A stretch of 64,000 bases of DNA from Symbiodinium natans (lineage: Eukaryota > Sar > Dinophyceae > Suessiales > Symbiodiniaceae), in contig CAJNDS010000175.1 in NCBI GenBank assembly GCA_905221605.1, forward strand, positions 1 to 64,000, read 5' to 3'. The notes under the pieces are model-generated. The model saw nothing but the letters and a program-made list of their open reading frames with translations, had not been told where the DNA came from and ran no database searches. The stretch's first letter is position 1. Each line of letters begins with the position of its first letter. Made by a program: the position numbers and the translations under genes. Below are positions 30,701-42,264 of the stretch, piece by piece.

Positions 30701-32190
30701 TTCTGCGTGGTCATGATGTACAATACACCGCGAACCTTGACAGCTTCACAACCCTCGGTGGTTTTACTGATGCTTGCGAGTTTTGTTTTTGTGGTGCTGC
30801 TGTGAATTTGCGTGTTTTGTGCACTCTTGCATGTTCGCATGGAGCCCCGTAGTTCGCGCTCGATGCGATCGTCTCACTGCTCGCCGCACGCCTGGCGGGG
30901 GCGACGGGGCATTGCCACAGGGGACGTGTTAAACGTGTTCCGCCGGCTCGCACACGCGTCTGTCTTTGCTTTTGGCAAGGCCACCCACCCGATCTAGTTT
31001 GAGCTGCAACCGCGCGCAGGCACGGACAGCCTGGCGGCAATGCTGCGTGCAGCTGTCGAGCTTGACCTGTGGCCACGGTCGTTTTTTTTTTTAATTTTTT
31101 CTCGATGGACGCAGTGCGTGCGACACTATCCGTCGCGGTGCTATCCTGAACAAGCTCCGGTCCACTGTCCCGGCCCTGCTGCCCTTCTACGCGCGTACTT
31201 CCACCTACCACATGGCAAGTAAGCTAAATCAGACCACAAATTATATCCAGGGAAAGTAAATCGGACGAAAGTGCCCTTGCTGTGCCCCACGCTGCACTGA
31301 TACATACTGATACGATGCGCCAGCTCTGTTTGATGGGCGTCGAAGGTCGCCACAAATGTTCCGTCCACGGTACGTACGTGTGTCTCCGTCACTGAAAACC
31401 TGGATCATGCCACCGCCAACGTCAATGTACGCAACCTTTGGCGAAGTGGCTGTTGTGAGGATGACGGCACCATTTTTGCCAGCCCGCAGCGAGCCTTGGA
31501 TCTTGTTCGGAGATCCTTCGCTCAGCGCTCCAACCCGGCTAGCACGCAGGAGCACGCAAATCGACATGATGCTGCGGTCTTGAGGATTCTTGAGGTGCCT
31601 TCTCACTTTGTTCGTGGATGCCGCGGAGGGCCTGCCCGGGCAAGTCGCGGCCCGTGAGCATCTGGCCCTGCCGTGCAGTGAACACGCGGGCCGCGTACAG
31701 TCCTGCCTGCGAGTTAAGTAGGGCGGCGGCGGAGGTGGGATGCTGCACGCTGCCAGGCCCGCGTGTTGTCAAGCTGTGGGTCGCCTGGGATGGGGGAGGG
31801 GGGCGGGGCGCGGCTTCTGTCCGCGAAGCAAACGGAGAGGCGCGGGCATCCTGGAGTGGCAGCAGTGCCTCTGTGAGCTTGGGCTGCACGAAGGGCGAAA
31901 AGGCCCAAGACGCCCAGAAAGCCGCCGGCGCATGGCGGACTGCAGTCACGGAAGCGAGATGCCGGTGTCGCCGACCACATGATGCACTCGGAGATCACCG
32001 ATGATCACCGTGCCGCTTGTCCTGTTGCGCTCGTGTGGGGGCCCACCTTTGCCAGTAAAAAAAAAAGCTGCCGGAGCTCCGAGAGCGAGCTGTGATTCCT
32101 TTGAGCGATGATGCGGCAATGGCCCGGAGCATCCCACCAACAGTACGTGGATGGCTTCCCGTAAAAAAGCGGCACGAAACGGGACCAACT
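30700..32190. other. GC-rich unresolved DNA
   Basis: This includes a poly-T stretch at 31083-31095. One minus-strand open stretch (31580-31241) has protein-like text such as GKNGAVILTTATSPKVAYID followed by VGGGMIQVFSDGDTRTYRG, which I cannot identify. The rest is probably retroelement debris. Confidence 0.35.
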
Positions 32191-32239
32191 CCGGCGCGAC
32201 CGTTTGCAGCGCCGCCCGTCGGCGGAAACAAGACTGTCT

Positions 32240-33180
32240 CATCGCCCAGCTCTAGTCGCTGCCAGCACGGACACATCGCCAGTCACGATGCCGCACGTGA
32301 GGCGGCGGCGAGCCTTCTCCACGGTCCGCGTGCTGGGCCCCGCGTGCATTGTCCGCGATGTCTCGCGTTGCGACGGCGCCACGAACGCCAGCATACGATT
32401 CGAACCAAGCTGACTGCGCCACCGCCCTCAGGTAACCGTCAAGCTATTCCTCACGGAGTATCGGTGTGTGTGCACTGGTCTTTTCTTGGGCCCTCAGGCT
32501 CGGCGAGACTGCAAATCCGGGAGGTGTGGCAGGTGGTCCCGCAAGGCCTGCGCAGGGCCAGCCATTCCGTAGGAGTTGCCAGCAAGCCTCGTGATTCCTC
32601 AGCCGCGACTTCATATGGTCAAAACGATTCCAAATGACAAGGTTGCCGTGCTGCAGGCCCAAAACCCAGGCCGTTTCCTTCCCGAGTATGGCGAGCTGTG
32701 GCCAGAGTGTGCCGGGAGGCGGGCGCCACTGTTGCGACGCATGTCCTCGTGCGGGATCTAAACGCGGCCCTTGTCCGCCCGGATGAGGGATGCATAGAGG
32801 TCATAGCAAACGGCTTGCCCTTGTGGGGCGGTGTGCAGCTGGCCGTTGACAACATATTGGTGCCGCCCCTCAACGCAGCTGGCATCCCACGCCGAGACGG
32901 AGGCCATCGCAGGCCGCACGGCAGCGGCAGCCCTGCATGTCGTTGAACGCGCCAAAGCCCGGACATGCTTGCTGCCGGTCGCCGCCCGACTTCTTGCTCT
33001 GCGCCCTCTGCGCAGCGGGCTGCATGCGTTGGTCTGCGCTGCTGGCCTTGCGGCCGGGCGGTCCTTTGCAGCCAGCCTCCTTTCCCTTCCACTGTCCGGC
33101 ACGGCCAATGTGGATGGCGACACACTGCTGCTCAGCGAAGTCCTTGCTAATTTTCCGAGCAGCCTCCCCTCACCACTCGC
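32240..33180 (+). pseudogene. Non-LTR retrotransposon 3' end, first copy
   Basis: Plus-strand words occur in order across changing frames: CQHGHIASHDAAREAA near 32260, then VIANGLPLWGGVQLAVDNIL near 32800-32860, then GRTAAAALHVVERAKARTCL near 32905, and FAASLLSLPLSGTANVDGD near 33070. I recall this order (a His/Cys segment, EVxANGLPLWxGxQxAVDTTLV, AARxKxxTYPEL, and a final AAxLLxLP segment) at the C terminus of dinoflagellate LINE-type polyproteins. The GLPLWxGxQxAVD part resembles an endonuclease-like fold, but I cannot prove it. Frameshifts near 32900 and elsewhere show decay. Confidence 0.5.
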
Positions 33181-33505
33181 ATGCCGCAATCAGCAAGAGC
33201 TTGTCCGGCCCGGACCGCTAAGGGGCTCGTGGTGCTGGCATCTGAGGTCGGTGGGCGATGCGGGCGTTGGGGCAGCGAGGCCCACGATCTCCTGCGTCGC
33301 CTCGTTCGCGTGCGGTCCCTCTGGCGGCGCCGCTGGTGGGGCTTCCTGAGCTGCGCGCAGCACCGCGCGCTAGCGTCCACGCTGTTGGGCGGCATCTGGC
33401 GCGCGCCAGCGCAGCCGGGCGGCGATGGGCAGCCGACGCTCAGCGAAGTTGTCGAGCTTGCCGAACCGGTGCTGCCCTCTCTGCTGCCGCTGCGCGACGC
33501 GTTGG
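33181..33505 (+). pseudogene. Non-LTR retrotransposon 3' end, second overlapping copy
   Basis: Directly after the first copy a new frame gives ARTAKGLVVLASEVGGRCGR, SEAHDLLRRLVRVRSLWRRR, WWGFLSCAQHRALASTLLGG and TLSEVVELAEPVLPSLLPLR. This has the same role as the last part of the first copy (both end in an LSEVxxxA...LPL segment), so the terminal module is present twice in a row. The frame stays open beyond 33505, but the text there (Lys/Arg, Gly) no longer resembles the family. Confidence 0.5.
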
Positions 33506-34300
33506 AGCGGGAAGGGCAGACTGGACACTTCCTGGCTGAAAAAGGTGCGCGAAAAAAAACTCTGTTTGCTGCCGGGGAGTTGGGCACATGCACTGTGACC
33601 GCGATTTGGACGGACGTAAAAGAGAAGCGGAGGGGCAAAAAATGCAGGCCATGCTGGGGAGTGCACGTGATTTTTGGCTCGTCACGAGCGCACATCGTGA
33701 TCAGTTTGGAAAACCCTCCTGTGGCGGTTCGTCCGGCTGCGTGCTGCACGTGCGCCACCCGCAGTCCGCGGAGCTGCCGCGGAAGGCTGGGCGAGCCGGT
33801 GGTGGGGCGTCCTTGCAGTGGCTGTGCAGCGCGCTGCAGCGCCGTTCTGGAAAGGTGGACGATGCCTGCCCTCCCGACGGCTGAGGTCCCCGTCCCCTTG
33901 GCGGACATCCTGGCGCAGGCCCCGGAGGCCCCGCCCAGCAGGTTGGGGTTGCTGTGAGCGGGCCTTTCACTCACTCCCACCCCCCCGCCCCCCGATCCTA
34001 CGACGGCATTGACGTAGCGGGCGGAAAAAGGAGCTAGAACAAAAAAAAACTCGTTCGTTTCGTCGGCCACATCATCATTGCAAATCTGCGACCATGCAGA
34101 TTGAACATCAACAAACACGCGCGACACGAATAATGAAGCCGCCCCTGGCCATTGTTTGTGCATGATCACATCGTGGCTGCAAACCTTAGAGAGACATGTC
34201 CTTGAACGATCGTGTGTCACGATCAGAACTGAAGCCGAGTCGAGTCGAGTCGAAACCTGATCGCCCGAAGGCGTCCCCTTTAGGGTACAGGTGAAACGTT
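33506..34300. other. GC-rich DNA without recognised gene
   Basis: Overlapping open frames on both strands, including a long minus-strand one across 34310-33147, look compositional. A GTCGAGTCGAGTCGA micro-repeat occurs near 34235. Confidence 0.4.
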
Positions 34301-34313
34301 CTATAGGCACCTT

Positions 34314-34715
34314 TTATGCAGATTCATGCCCCATCACAAATTTGCAAAAATCATCGCGTGACTCATTCCACATATTGTTGTTCATAGCTGCTGTTTCCCA
34401 GGTGGCCCAGCGTTGGAAGCGAGCAAAATTCTCTAGGCAAGTCATCCACATGCTGCCGCGTCTACCGGGGTTAGGCCGCCCCATCGGCTGCCACTTCAAA
34501 GCACGTTTAACCCATCTTGCATCAGGCAAGTTGGCAATGTGTCTCGCAAAATTCCAAGAAGAATGCAAACAAAGTTGTCCCCATGTAGGCCGTCGCAAAG
34601 CTTCCCAACACCGCAACGCTTTCATGTTCCACTGGTGTAGGATGTGGTGCCACGGCATGTCCCATTGGACGTCGGATGGAGGACCAACAATGCGCCGCAA
34701 AAACTTTCTGAAGAC
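34314..34715 (-). pseudogene. LINE C-terminal fragment (WQPMGRP...G motif type)
   Basis: A minus-strand open stretch reads WDMPWHHILHQWNMKALRCW, then ARHIANLPDARWVKRALKWQ, PMGRPNPGRRGSMWMTCLEN and WATWETAAMNNNMWNESRDD. Many LINE ORF2 proteins end with an Arg-Trp...LKWxPxGRRxxGRPxxRW...W...A.D...W pattern, and this fits. It differs in type from the zinc-knuckle element to its right, so at least two LINE families sit here. Confidence 0.6.
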
Positions 34716-34902
34716 AACATCATGATGGCGAACGATCAGAACTGAAAGTGAGACAATATGTCAAACACAAACATCAAGGAATGCGACGTAAATCAACCAT
34801 AAAATCAAACCAACAATTCCGACATGATTTAAGCAAACATGACAATGTCAAAACACTACTAACATTCAGACGCATATCATAGATATTGTGTGAAAGTGCC
34901 AC

Positions 34903-35815
34903 TCAGGAAGCGCACTCACATCTCACACGCCGCAGCGGCAAGGCATACATGAGCCACAAATGCAACATTGCGCGCGATGCTGCGTGTGGCATTGACATGG
35001 GGCTCCGTGCTGAACAATGTGTCCAGAGACAACGCGTTGCGCATGTGACGGCGCCATCGCTGGCGCGCATGATTGTGCGCAGTGCAACCCAACAGAGCAT
35101 GCTGGAGTGAGTCAGTGGCGGAAGCACAAAATCGACAAGGTCGCACGCCACGATGGCGCGCAGAGCGGCCATCCGAAAAGTCATGATGCCTTGAGCGGGG
35201 TCGATGGACTTCCCATAAAGTACTGCATGGAGGTGTGGACGTGGTGGCCACCGCAAGTAATTTTGTAGGGATTCTGTGCTTTGAAGAGCCGCTTGGTAGC
35301 GTGCATGGCAATGTAAGGTGCCTGTGGCTTTGACATGCATCAACCAGCGGACGGCCACATTGTTGGGCGCACCGGGGCGAAGGCCAAACGAGTGCGGGTG
35401 TGGGATATCCAAGGATGCCAACTCATCCTGAACGGAAGCTATCCAAGAAGACCTTTGTGAAGCAGCATGATGCATGATTCGCCTGGCGACGCTCCTTGCA
35501 GGCATGCAGATGAGACGGGCCCACATACCTGCGGCATGTAGCAAGCGTTCTGCCGACAAGTCCAAGCACCCCAGTTGTCCCTGAACGACAACAGAAGGGG
35601 CCCCATGCGGCCACATGAGCAAGCGACGTTCCCACCTTAACAATCGGGTCTGTAGGCGTGCGAGCTGTGCGCCATCTGGTACAAAGGCAAGGCCGTACAG
35701 CGCACTGGGGCAAACGTAGGACCGGAAAATTCTGTGGGTAAAGCTCACGGGCAGTAGTGCTGATGCAGTCCAGGAAAGGCGAGCTGCCATTTTGCGTTTT
35801 CCGCGTTTCATAAGG
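34903..35815 (-). mobile_element. 5'-truncated LINE ORF2 (RT thumb region to zinc knuckle), minus strand
   Basis: The minus-strand frame from 35811 reads RLSWTASALLPVSFTHRIFR, SYVCPSALYGLAFVPDG, LQTRLLRWERRLLMWPHGAP and VQGQLGCLDLSAERLLHAAG. This is the segment after the RT palm in LINE ORF2 proteins, where the Leu-Tyr-Gly...Leu-Gln...Leu-Arg...Leu-Gly-Cys spacing is typical. Near 35185 the sense text changes frame to DFSDGRSARH and CRFCASATDSLQHALLGC, the zinc knuckle. The catalytic RT core is absent: coding similarity stops at about 35830, at a TTTTTTTTTGACAG stretch (minus strand) that looks like a 3' splice site or insertion junction. Truncated and frameshifted, it should be dead. Confidence 0.65.
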
Positions 35816-35829
35816 TGATCAACGTGCTG

Positions 35830-36425
35830 TCAAAAAAAAATTACACTGAAACGCCTTCGCACGCCCCAACACATGTCAATGTTTGGCAAAAACACGTGGG
35901 TTTGCATGAACACTTGTGTATGTATTTGTTTATTTATTTACTTTTCTATTTATGTACTTATGCATGTACTTATTTTCGTATTTATTTTTGTTAATGTTAT
36001 TGATTTGTTTTGATTTGTTTTTAATTAATTATTTTGTTACTTGTTTGTTGTATTTGCTAAACAATTCCCGGGTCCAGTTGTGTTTTTTAAAGTTTTTGCC
36101 CGGATTATTTTGTAGTGTATTATATTGCCGTGTTAGGATAGTATGATGATTGAGGTAAAGAATGCACGTTTGTTATTGTCATAATGTTACAATACGTGGG
36201 CTCTTCGTTGCTTTCCGAATTTTTGCTTGTTGTTCAATTGAATTCATGCGTCGTTCATATCTTCACTCCTTAGAACTCGATTACACAAAAAAAGAAAAAT
36301 TCGAATGAAGAACCCAATAAAATATACGGTTAAACCTCATTTCTTGCATTGAGCAAATTGATTGTACGGGCTTTTGGTATATTTTTTGCGTGCCTTTTTT
36401 AAAGATTCATGGAGTGGCCTGTTAT
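35830..36425. other. AT-rich island
   Basis: TTTATTTATTT, TTAATTAATTATTTTG and AAAAAAAGAAAAATTC words make this the most AT-rich stretch in the window, against GC-rich DNA on both sides. I see no gene, tRNA-like fold or repeat unit in it. The change of composition coincides with the truncated end of the LINE. Confidence 0.8.
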
Positions 36426-36639
36426 TACGTTCATGAATTCATTATTTCATGCTTCCAGCATTCACGGACCCCCTTTCCCCCCCCCTCCCCCTCATAGTGG
36501 GTTCTGGGTAGGGTGAGGATTACCTTACGAATTTGGGCCCAAGAGTTTGGGCTGGAGTGGCCGTGGCGAAAAAAATGCAGGGGAAACATATTTCTTGCGA
36601 GATGAGACGTATCCTTGCCCCACTGCATATGCTTGATTG

Positions 36640-37510
36640 GATCTCAGGTGGCAGCAGCTACACGAGACATGGCCGAGCGTGGGTCGCGCCTCCAGGGTGC
36701 TTTGGTGTACTGGCGTGCTTCGGCTTATTCGGAACCCACAGCAATTCCACAGCACAGGAATCTGTGGGGCCAATGTTGCCAAGTTGTCCTTGCAGGTGCG
36801 TTTGCTGCAGACTGCCACCGCCTAGCTGTGGGACATGCGGACGATCACCGTTTCCTGATCCAGGATGTAGGGATTGGGCAAGACACGCAATGGTGAAGCC
36901 GATTTGGTTTCCATCCAGCCGGACGGCCAGGATCAGCCATCACAGGATGCGTCGGTACGTCGCGACGAGAAAATTGCACGCCACAAGCGGTGCAAAGAGC
37001 TGGATGAGAAGGTGCAATATATGTGCCTCTGCGCCAAATTTTTGTTGCAACGCAGCTTATGGCAACAACACCACATGTTGGGAGACAATGAGGTTTGGCA
37101 AAAAACGGGAATGCTTTGGAGATGAGCATGCTTGGGGAACCAACAGCGCCTTCGACGAAGACATGGCTGCTGGAATGCAAACGTGCTTAGCGCTGGCAGT
37201 TGTTCGGCTTGCAGCAACCACAGTCAACCGTGAACAATCGTGTGCATCTGAAGGAGCGCGACTTGATCATCATGCTGTTGCGCAGAGCTGTTGCTTCGGA
37301 GCCTAGCCTGCAACTTGAAAAAAGTGGCAGGCGACAGGCATGTTTGATGTTGACAGGCCATCGGTGTATGCTAGTGACAGAGGCAGGTTTCAACCAAGGT
37401 GCCCGACAGCATTTCCTCAGCAGAGCAGGAACTACCCTTGTTGGAGATGATGGTGGCCTACAGCTCAGTGTTGTTTCAAGCCAGCATAAATCATTGACAC
37501 AGTTTTAGGA
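36640..37510 (+). CDS. Unidentified multi-segment plus-strand gene candidate
   Basis: Three successive protein-like open stretches lie on one strand. About 36640-36896 reads ATRDMAERGSRLQGALVYWR, HRNLWGQCCQVVLAGAFAAD and GHADDHRFLIQDVGIG. About 36895-37125 reads DQPSQDASVRRDEKIARHKR, ELDEKVQYMCLCAKFLLQRS and LWQQHHMLGDNEVWQK. About 37215-37508 reads LKERDLIIMLLRRAVASEPS and TGHRCMLVTEAGFNQGARQH, ending at a stop. AG-ending T/C-rich stretches between them could be introns, but I could not fix joints that keep frame. No family is recognised. A further weak segment lies at 37523-37792. Confidence 0.35.
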
Positions 37511-37794
37511 GTTCTCTAGCATTTGCCTCGCTGCATCCTGAGGCTCAGGGAGGTCCGGGCAGAAAGACAATTGAACCCGAGCGGCCTGTTGCAAAGCCTG
37601 TGTGCGTCCGGATCCAGGCAGGCGAGCAAGAATGACATCGTAACGTCATCGTATGCTCAAATCCTAGTTTCTGCCAGCAGGACAAAGCAGAATTGCAAAG
37701 ACTCTACAGAGAAATGGACCGCGCCTTACAACCCGCCGGAGTTCACGGAGAGATATGGGGGTTGGAGAGATATGGAGAGAGTTTCTCGATGAAT

Positions 37795-38690
37795 GGGCAG
37801 CCAGGTTTTTCAATGTCCTCATCCACTGGCCACCATGTCCATAGAGGAAGCAGCGGACATGGAGATAAAGGAAATGCGTGAAATTGAGGCAAGTCAATCG
37901 CTTACATCTTGAATGATCGACAAGGCTGCAGTTTATGAGCGTGGAAAGTGGCTGTTGTGAGGCTGCTCGTGCACGGCGTCAAGTTGAGGAGCAAGCGAGC
38001 AATGCAGAAAGATGGTGCTCTGCCATTTGTTCAGTTTCGTAGGCAGAGTTTTTTCCATGATACAGACAAATCTAGCTCGTGACCAGTTCTTCTGAGGTGG
38101 GATGGCGACCGTTATGGAGCAAAGGAGGAGTGGGAAGAACATCAGAAGCAGCAAGCTCAGGGCTAGGAATAGGAACGCGCCCGGGCACGCGCACGGGAGC
38201 GTTTGCGCATGTGTTGAAGGGTGCTTTGACGCCGTTCCCTCGATTGCTTTGTGCGTCCCGTGGAGGTTGTACAAGGATCGGGACTCTTTGCTGCAACATG
38301 CTGCAACGACGCCCGAAGCCTTAGTTTGTAACACGCCGTGACCAAGCTGAGTAGCCGTGACACTCAGGATTTTGACGAGTTCAAAGACGAGCACCCATGG
38401 GGATCAGGAAACAAAATGGCCAACGTAGGATAGTGGCATAGTAGTTCCTGCGATCCTTGCCAGTGTGGCGAAAGCCATGCGCCATGAAACTGGGCAGATG
38501 GCACATTGCGTGTACAGATCTTGTCCAGCTGTCTCCCTTCAGCACCATGCAGTCCGAGCACGCCCAACCTTTGGGTGACGGATCTTGAAACAAAGGCTCA
38601 TGCATGCTTCGCTTTACGGAGGCTCCAGAGCAAGCTAGGGTCTATACATGTCTGTTGGAAGCAGCAAGCTGTGAGAAAGGAAACCCTGCG
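37795..38690. other. No recognised gene
   Basis: Short open stretches occur on both strands with Arg/Gly/Pro-rich translations and no motifs. A strand assignment is not supported. Confidence 0.35.
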
Positions 38691-38699
38691 TTGTTCTTG

Positions 38700-38835
38700 C
38701 AGACAGAATGAAAGAACGAAAGACAAGAAAGAAAGACAGACAAACGAAAGAACAAAAGAGAAAGTAATAGCCAAAGACATGCAGCGAGCAAACAAACAAC
38801 CAATACAGAAATAGATGCAGAAATAAAAAGAGAAA
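38700..38835 (+). repeat. GAAAGA/CAAA-rich simple sequence
   Basis: Purine-rich AAAGA, AGACA and AACAAA words lead into the large trinucleotide tract. Confidence 0.75.
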
Positions 38836-38907
38836 TGTATACGGAATCATGCACGAAGAAGAGACGATGACCACTACCACTGCTTACTTCTCCTGCTGCT
38901 GTTCCTC

Positions 38908-39742
<835 letters not shown>

Positions 39743-39815
39743 GCCACCCCCCCCCCCCCCCCCCCCCCCCTAGCCGCGCCCCCCCCCCCCCCACCCCCCC
39801 CACCCCCCCCACGAC
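39743..39815 (+). repeat. Poly-C tract
   Basis: Long C runs with A, TAG and GCG interruptions directly abut the trinucleotide array. Confidence 0.96.
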
Positions 39816-39989
39816 CAACTACCATGTACAAAGTAACTGGCAGGCGTGGTACGGGAAGCACTTGCCAAGCATTGGTTTTTACTTCTCCGGATCAGACGTT
39901 GGACATAGAAAAACGCTCAAAACCCGAATTTTGGACGTCATTTTTTTTTTAGTTGTTCGTTGTGCGCTGGTTTCAGGTTTTGGGTTCAG

Positions 39990-41035
39990 GGTTGAGGCTT
40001 TCGGGCTTTGCAAAACTCTGGCTGTTTTGGGTTTGGGGTTGAATCCGGGTTGAAAAACAGCAGATGGAGCTTTGGCATGAAGGTTTCGGCTTTGGGTGAA
40101 AAACAGGAGATGGAGCTTTAGCATGAAGTCTTGGGCAGGAACGTAATTACCCCCCCCAGCCTTGGCAGGAACGTAATTACCCCCCCCCCCCCCCCACCCT
40201 CCCCCCCCCACCCCCCCCCCCCCACCCCGCCCCCCCCCACCCACCACGCACTGGGAACACGGATGTTAGCATTGGCATGAAGGTTTCGGCTTCGGGTGAA
40301 AAACACGAGATGGAGCTTTGGCATGAAGGTTTCGGCTTCGAGTGAAAATCACGAGATGGAGCTTTGGCATGAAGGTTTCGGCTTCGGGTGAAAAACAGGA
40401 GATGGAGCTTTGGCATGAAGCCTTGGCAGGAACGTAATTACCCACCCCCCCCACTCACCCACCACGCACTGGGAACATGGATGTTAGCATTGGCATGAAG
40501 GTTTCAGCTTCTGGTGAAAAACACGAGATGGAGCTTTGGCATGAAGGTTTCGGCTTCGAGTAAAAAACAGGAGATGGAGCTTTGGCATGAAGCCTTGGCA
40601 GGAACGTAATTACCCCCCCCCACCCCCCCCCCACCCACCACGCACTGGGAACATGGATGTTAGCATTGGCATGAAGGTTTCAGCTTCTGGTGAAAAACAG
40701 GAGATGGAGCTTTGGCATGAAGGTTTCGGCTTCGGGTGAAAAACAGGAGATGGAGCTTTGGCATGAAGCCTTGGCAGGAACGTAATTACCCCCCACCCCA
40801 CCCCCCCTCCACCCCCCCCCCCACCCACCACGCACTGGGAACATGGACGTTAGCATTGGCATGAAGGTTTCAGCTTCTGGTGAAAAATAGGAGATGGAGC
40901 TTTGGCATGAAGGTTTCGGCTTCGGGTGAAAAACAGGAGATGGAGTTTGGCATGAAGCCTTGGCAGGAACGTAATTACCCCCCCCCCCGCCGCCCCACCC
41001 ACCACGCAGTGGGAACATGGATATTAGCATCCTGC
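39990..41035 (+). repeat. ~45-bp minisatellite in a ~190-bp higher-order unit with poly-C
   Basis: The base unit GCATGAAGGTTTCGGCTTCG followed by GGTGAAAAACAGGAGATGGAGCTTT is repeated singly, in pairs or in threes. Blocks are separated by CTTGGCAGGAACGTAATTACC, a poly-C run, then CCACCACGCACTGGGAACA and TGGATGTTAGCATTG. Five larger units lie at about 40140, 40430, 40600, 40780 and 40970. A TTTGGGTTTAGGG-like remnant precedes them (39975-40045). Confidence 0.94.
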
Positions 41036-41057
41036 TGGGTAGTTGGTAGGGGGGGGG

Positions 41058-41315
<258 letters not shown>

Positions 41316-41465
41316 ACAACAGCTACTCTTCCTACATTTTGCTTCAAGTGGCCTTGATCCAAACTGTCCCACCCGATCCATGCGCCCCGAAGCTTGAAAG
41401 CTCTATCTGGGGTCGCCTGCATTTGCATGTTGCGTAGTGCAGGGAAACTCTTGTGTGAGTCGACA

Positions 41466-41466
<1 letters not shown>

Positions 41467-41505
<39 letters not shown>
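41467..41505 (+). repeat. (AG)n microsatellite
   Basis: About eighteen AG units followed by GAAGGTTGGTCT. Confidence 0.96.
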
Positions 41506-41507
<2 letters not shown>

Positions 41508-41560
41508 GGTTGGTCTGGGCGCGCCCAGTGCGCAGGGGGCCCTTAGGGGTTCCTCAAGCC

Positions 41561-41645
41561 CGTAGAAGAAGAAGAAGAAGAAGAAGAAGAAGAAGAAGAA
41601 GAAGAAGAAGAAGAAGAAGAAGAAGAAGAAGAAGAAGAGGAAGGT
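41561..41645 (+). repeat. (AGA)n microsatellite
   Basis: About 25 AAG/AGA triplets followed by GGAAGGTTGAAAC, similar to the end of the preceding (AG)n tract, so the two simple repeats are flanked by a short duplicated phrase. Confidence 0.96.
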
Positions 41646-42264
41646 TGAAACTCCGAAGACACGGAGATTTAGTTTGGGATGCTTGTCACACGGAAACATC
41701 GTATGGACACGCAACACAAATCTGGGGTAGAACGCTCCGTAAACGCACAGTGCTACTACTCTAACTGTTAATTCTGTTGTTACAATCCAAGTCCTTCCCG
41801 CTCGCATCGTGTTTGCAAATGGGGGGGCTCCCCCCATGCGCTGCTTTTGATGCTTTTTTGCAGCCGTGCAAGCATGCTTGGTAGAGAAGATGAAGGGTCA
41901 GTAGACGCCTACCTTTGCATTTGCTACAAAGGTTTCGCTTGTGGCTGCTGCCACGTGCGATTTTGACCGTGTCGATGGCAGCCAACTCTCCGCACAGGAA
42001 GTGTGGTTCTAGATGCTAGTGAAGTTTAGAAGTTTCTGTGTGATGTTCGGAAAAGTTGGAGGAGTTTCGAGATCGCTTTCGAACAGGCCCTTTGAGCGGC
42101 AGCCTCGGCTAGTGGGCACATTCCGTCGGCCCATGTCGGCCTTCTGGAAGACGATTGTTGCCAAGATGTGCGAAGTGCGAAGGTGCTGGCAAGCCAGTGG
42201 TTTTCACAAACATCCGCGATGGACTTGGTGCTTCAATCTGCTTTAGAGACACAGCCCAAGAAGT

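Noticed and set aside
33147-34310. A 387-codon minus-strand open frame as a gene
   Set aside because: It lies antisense to the recognisable retroelement text at 33181-33505 and has low-complexity composition, so it is a shadow frame.
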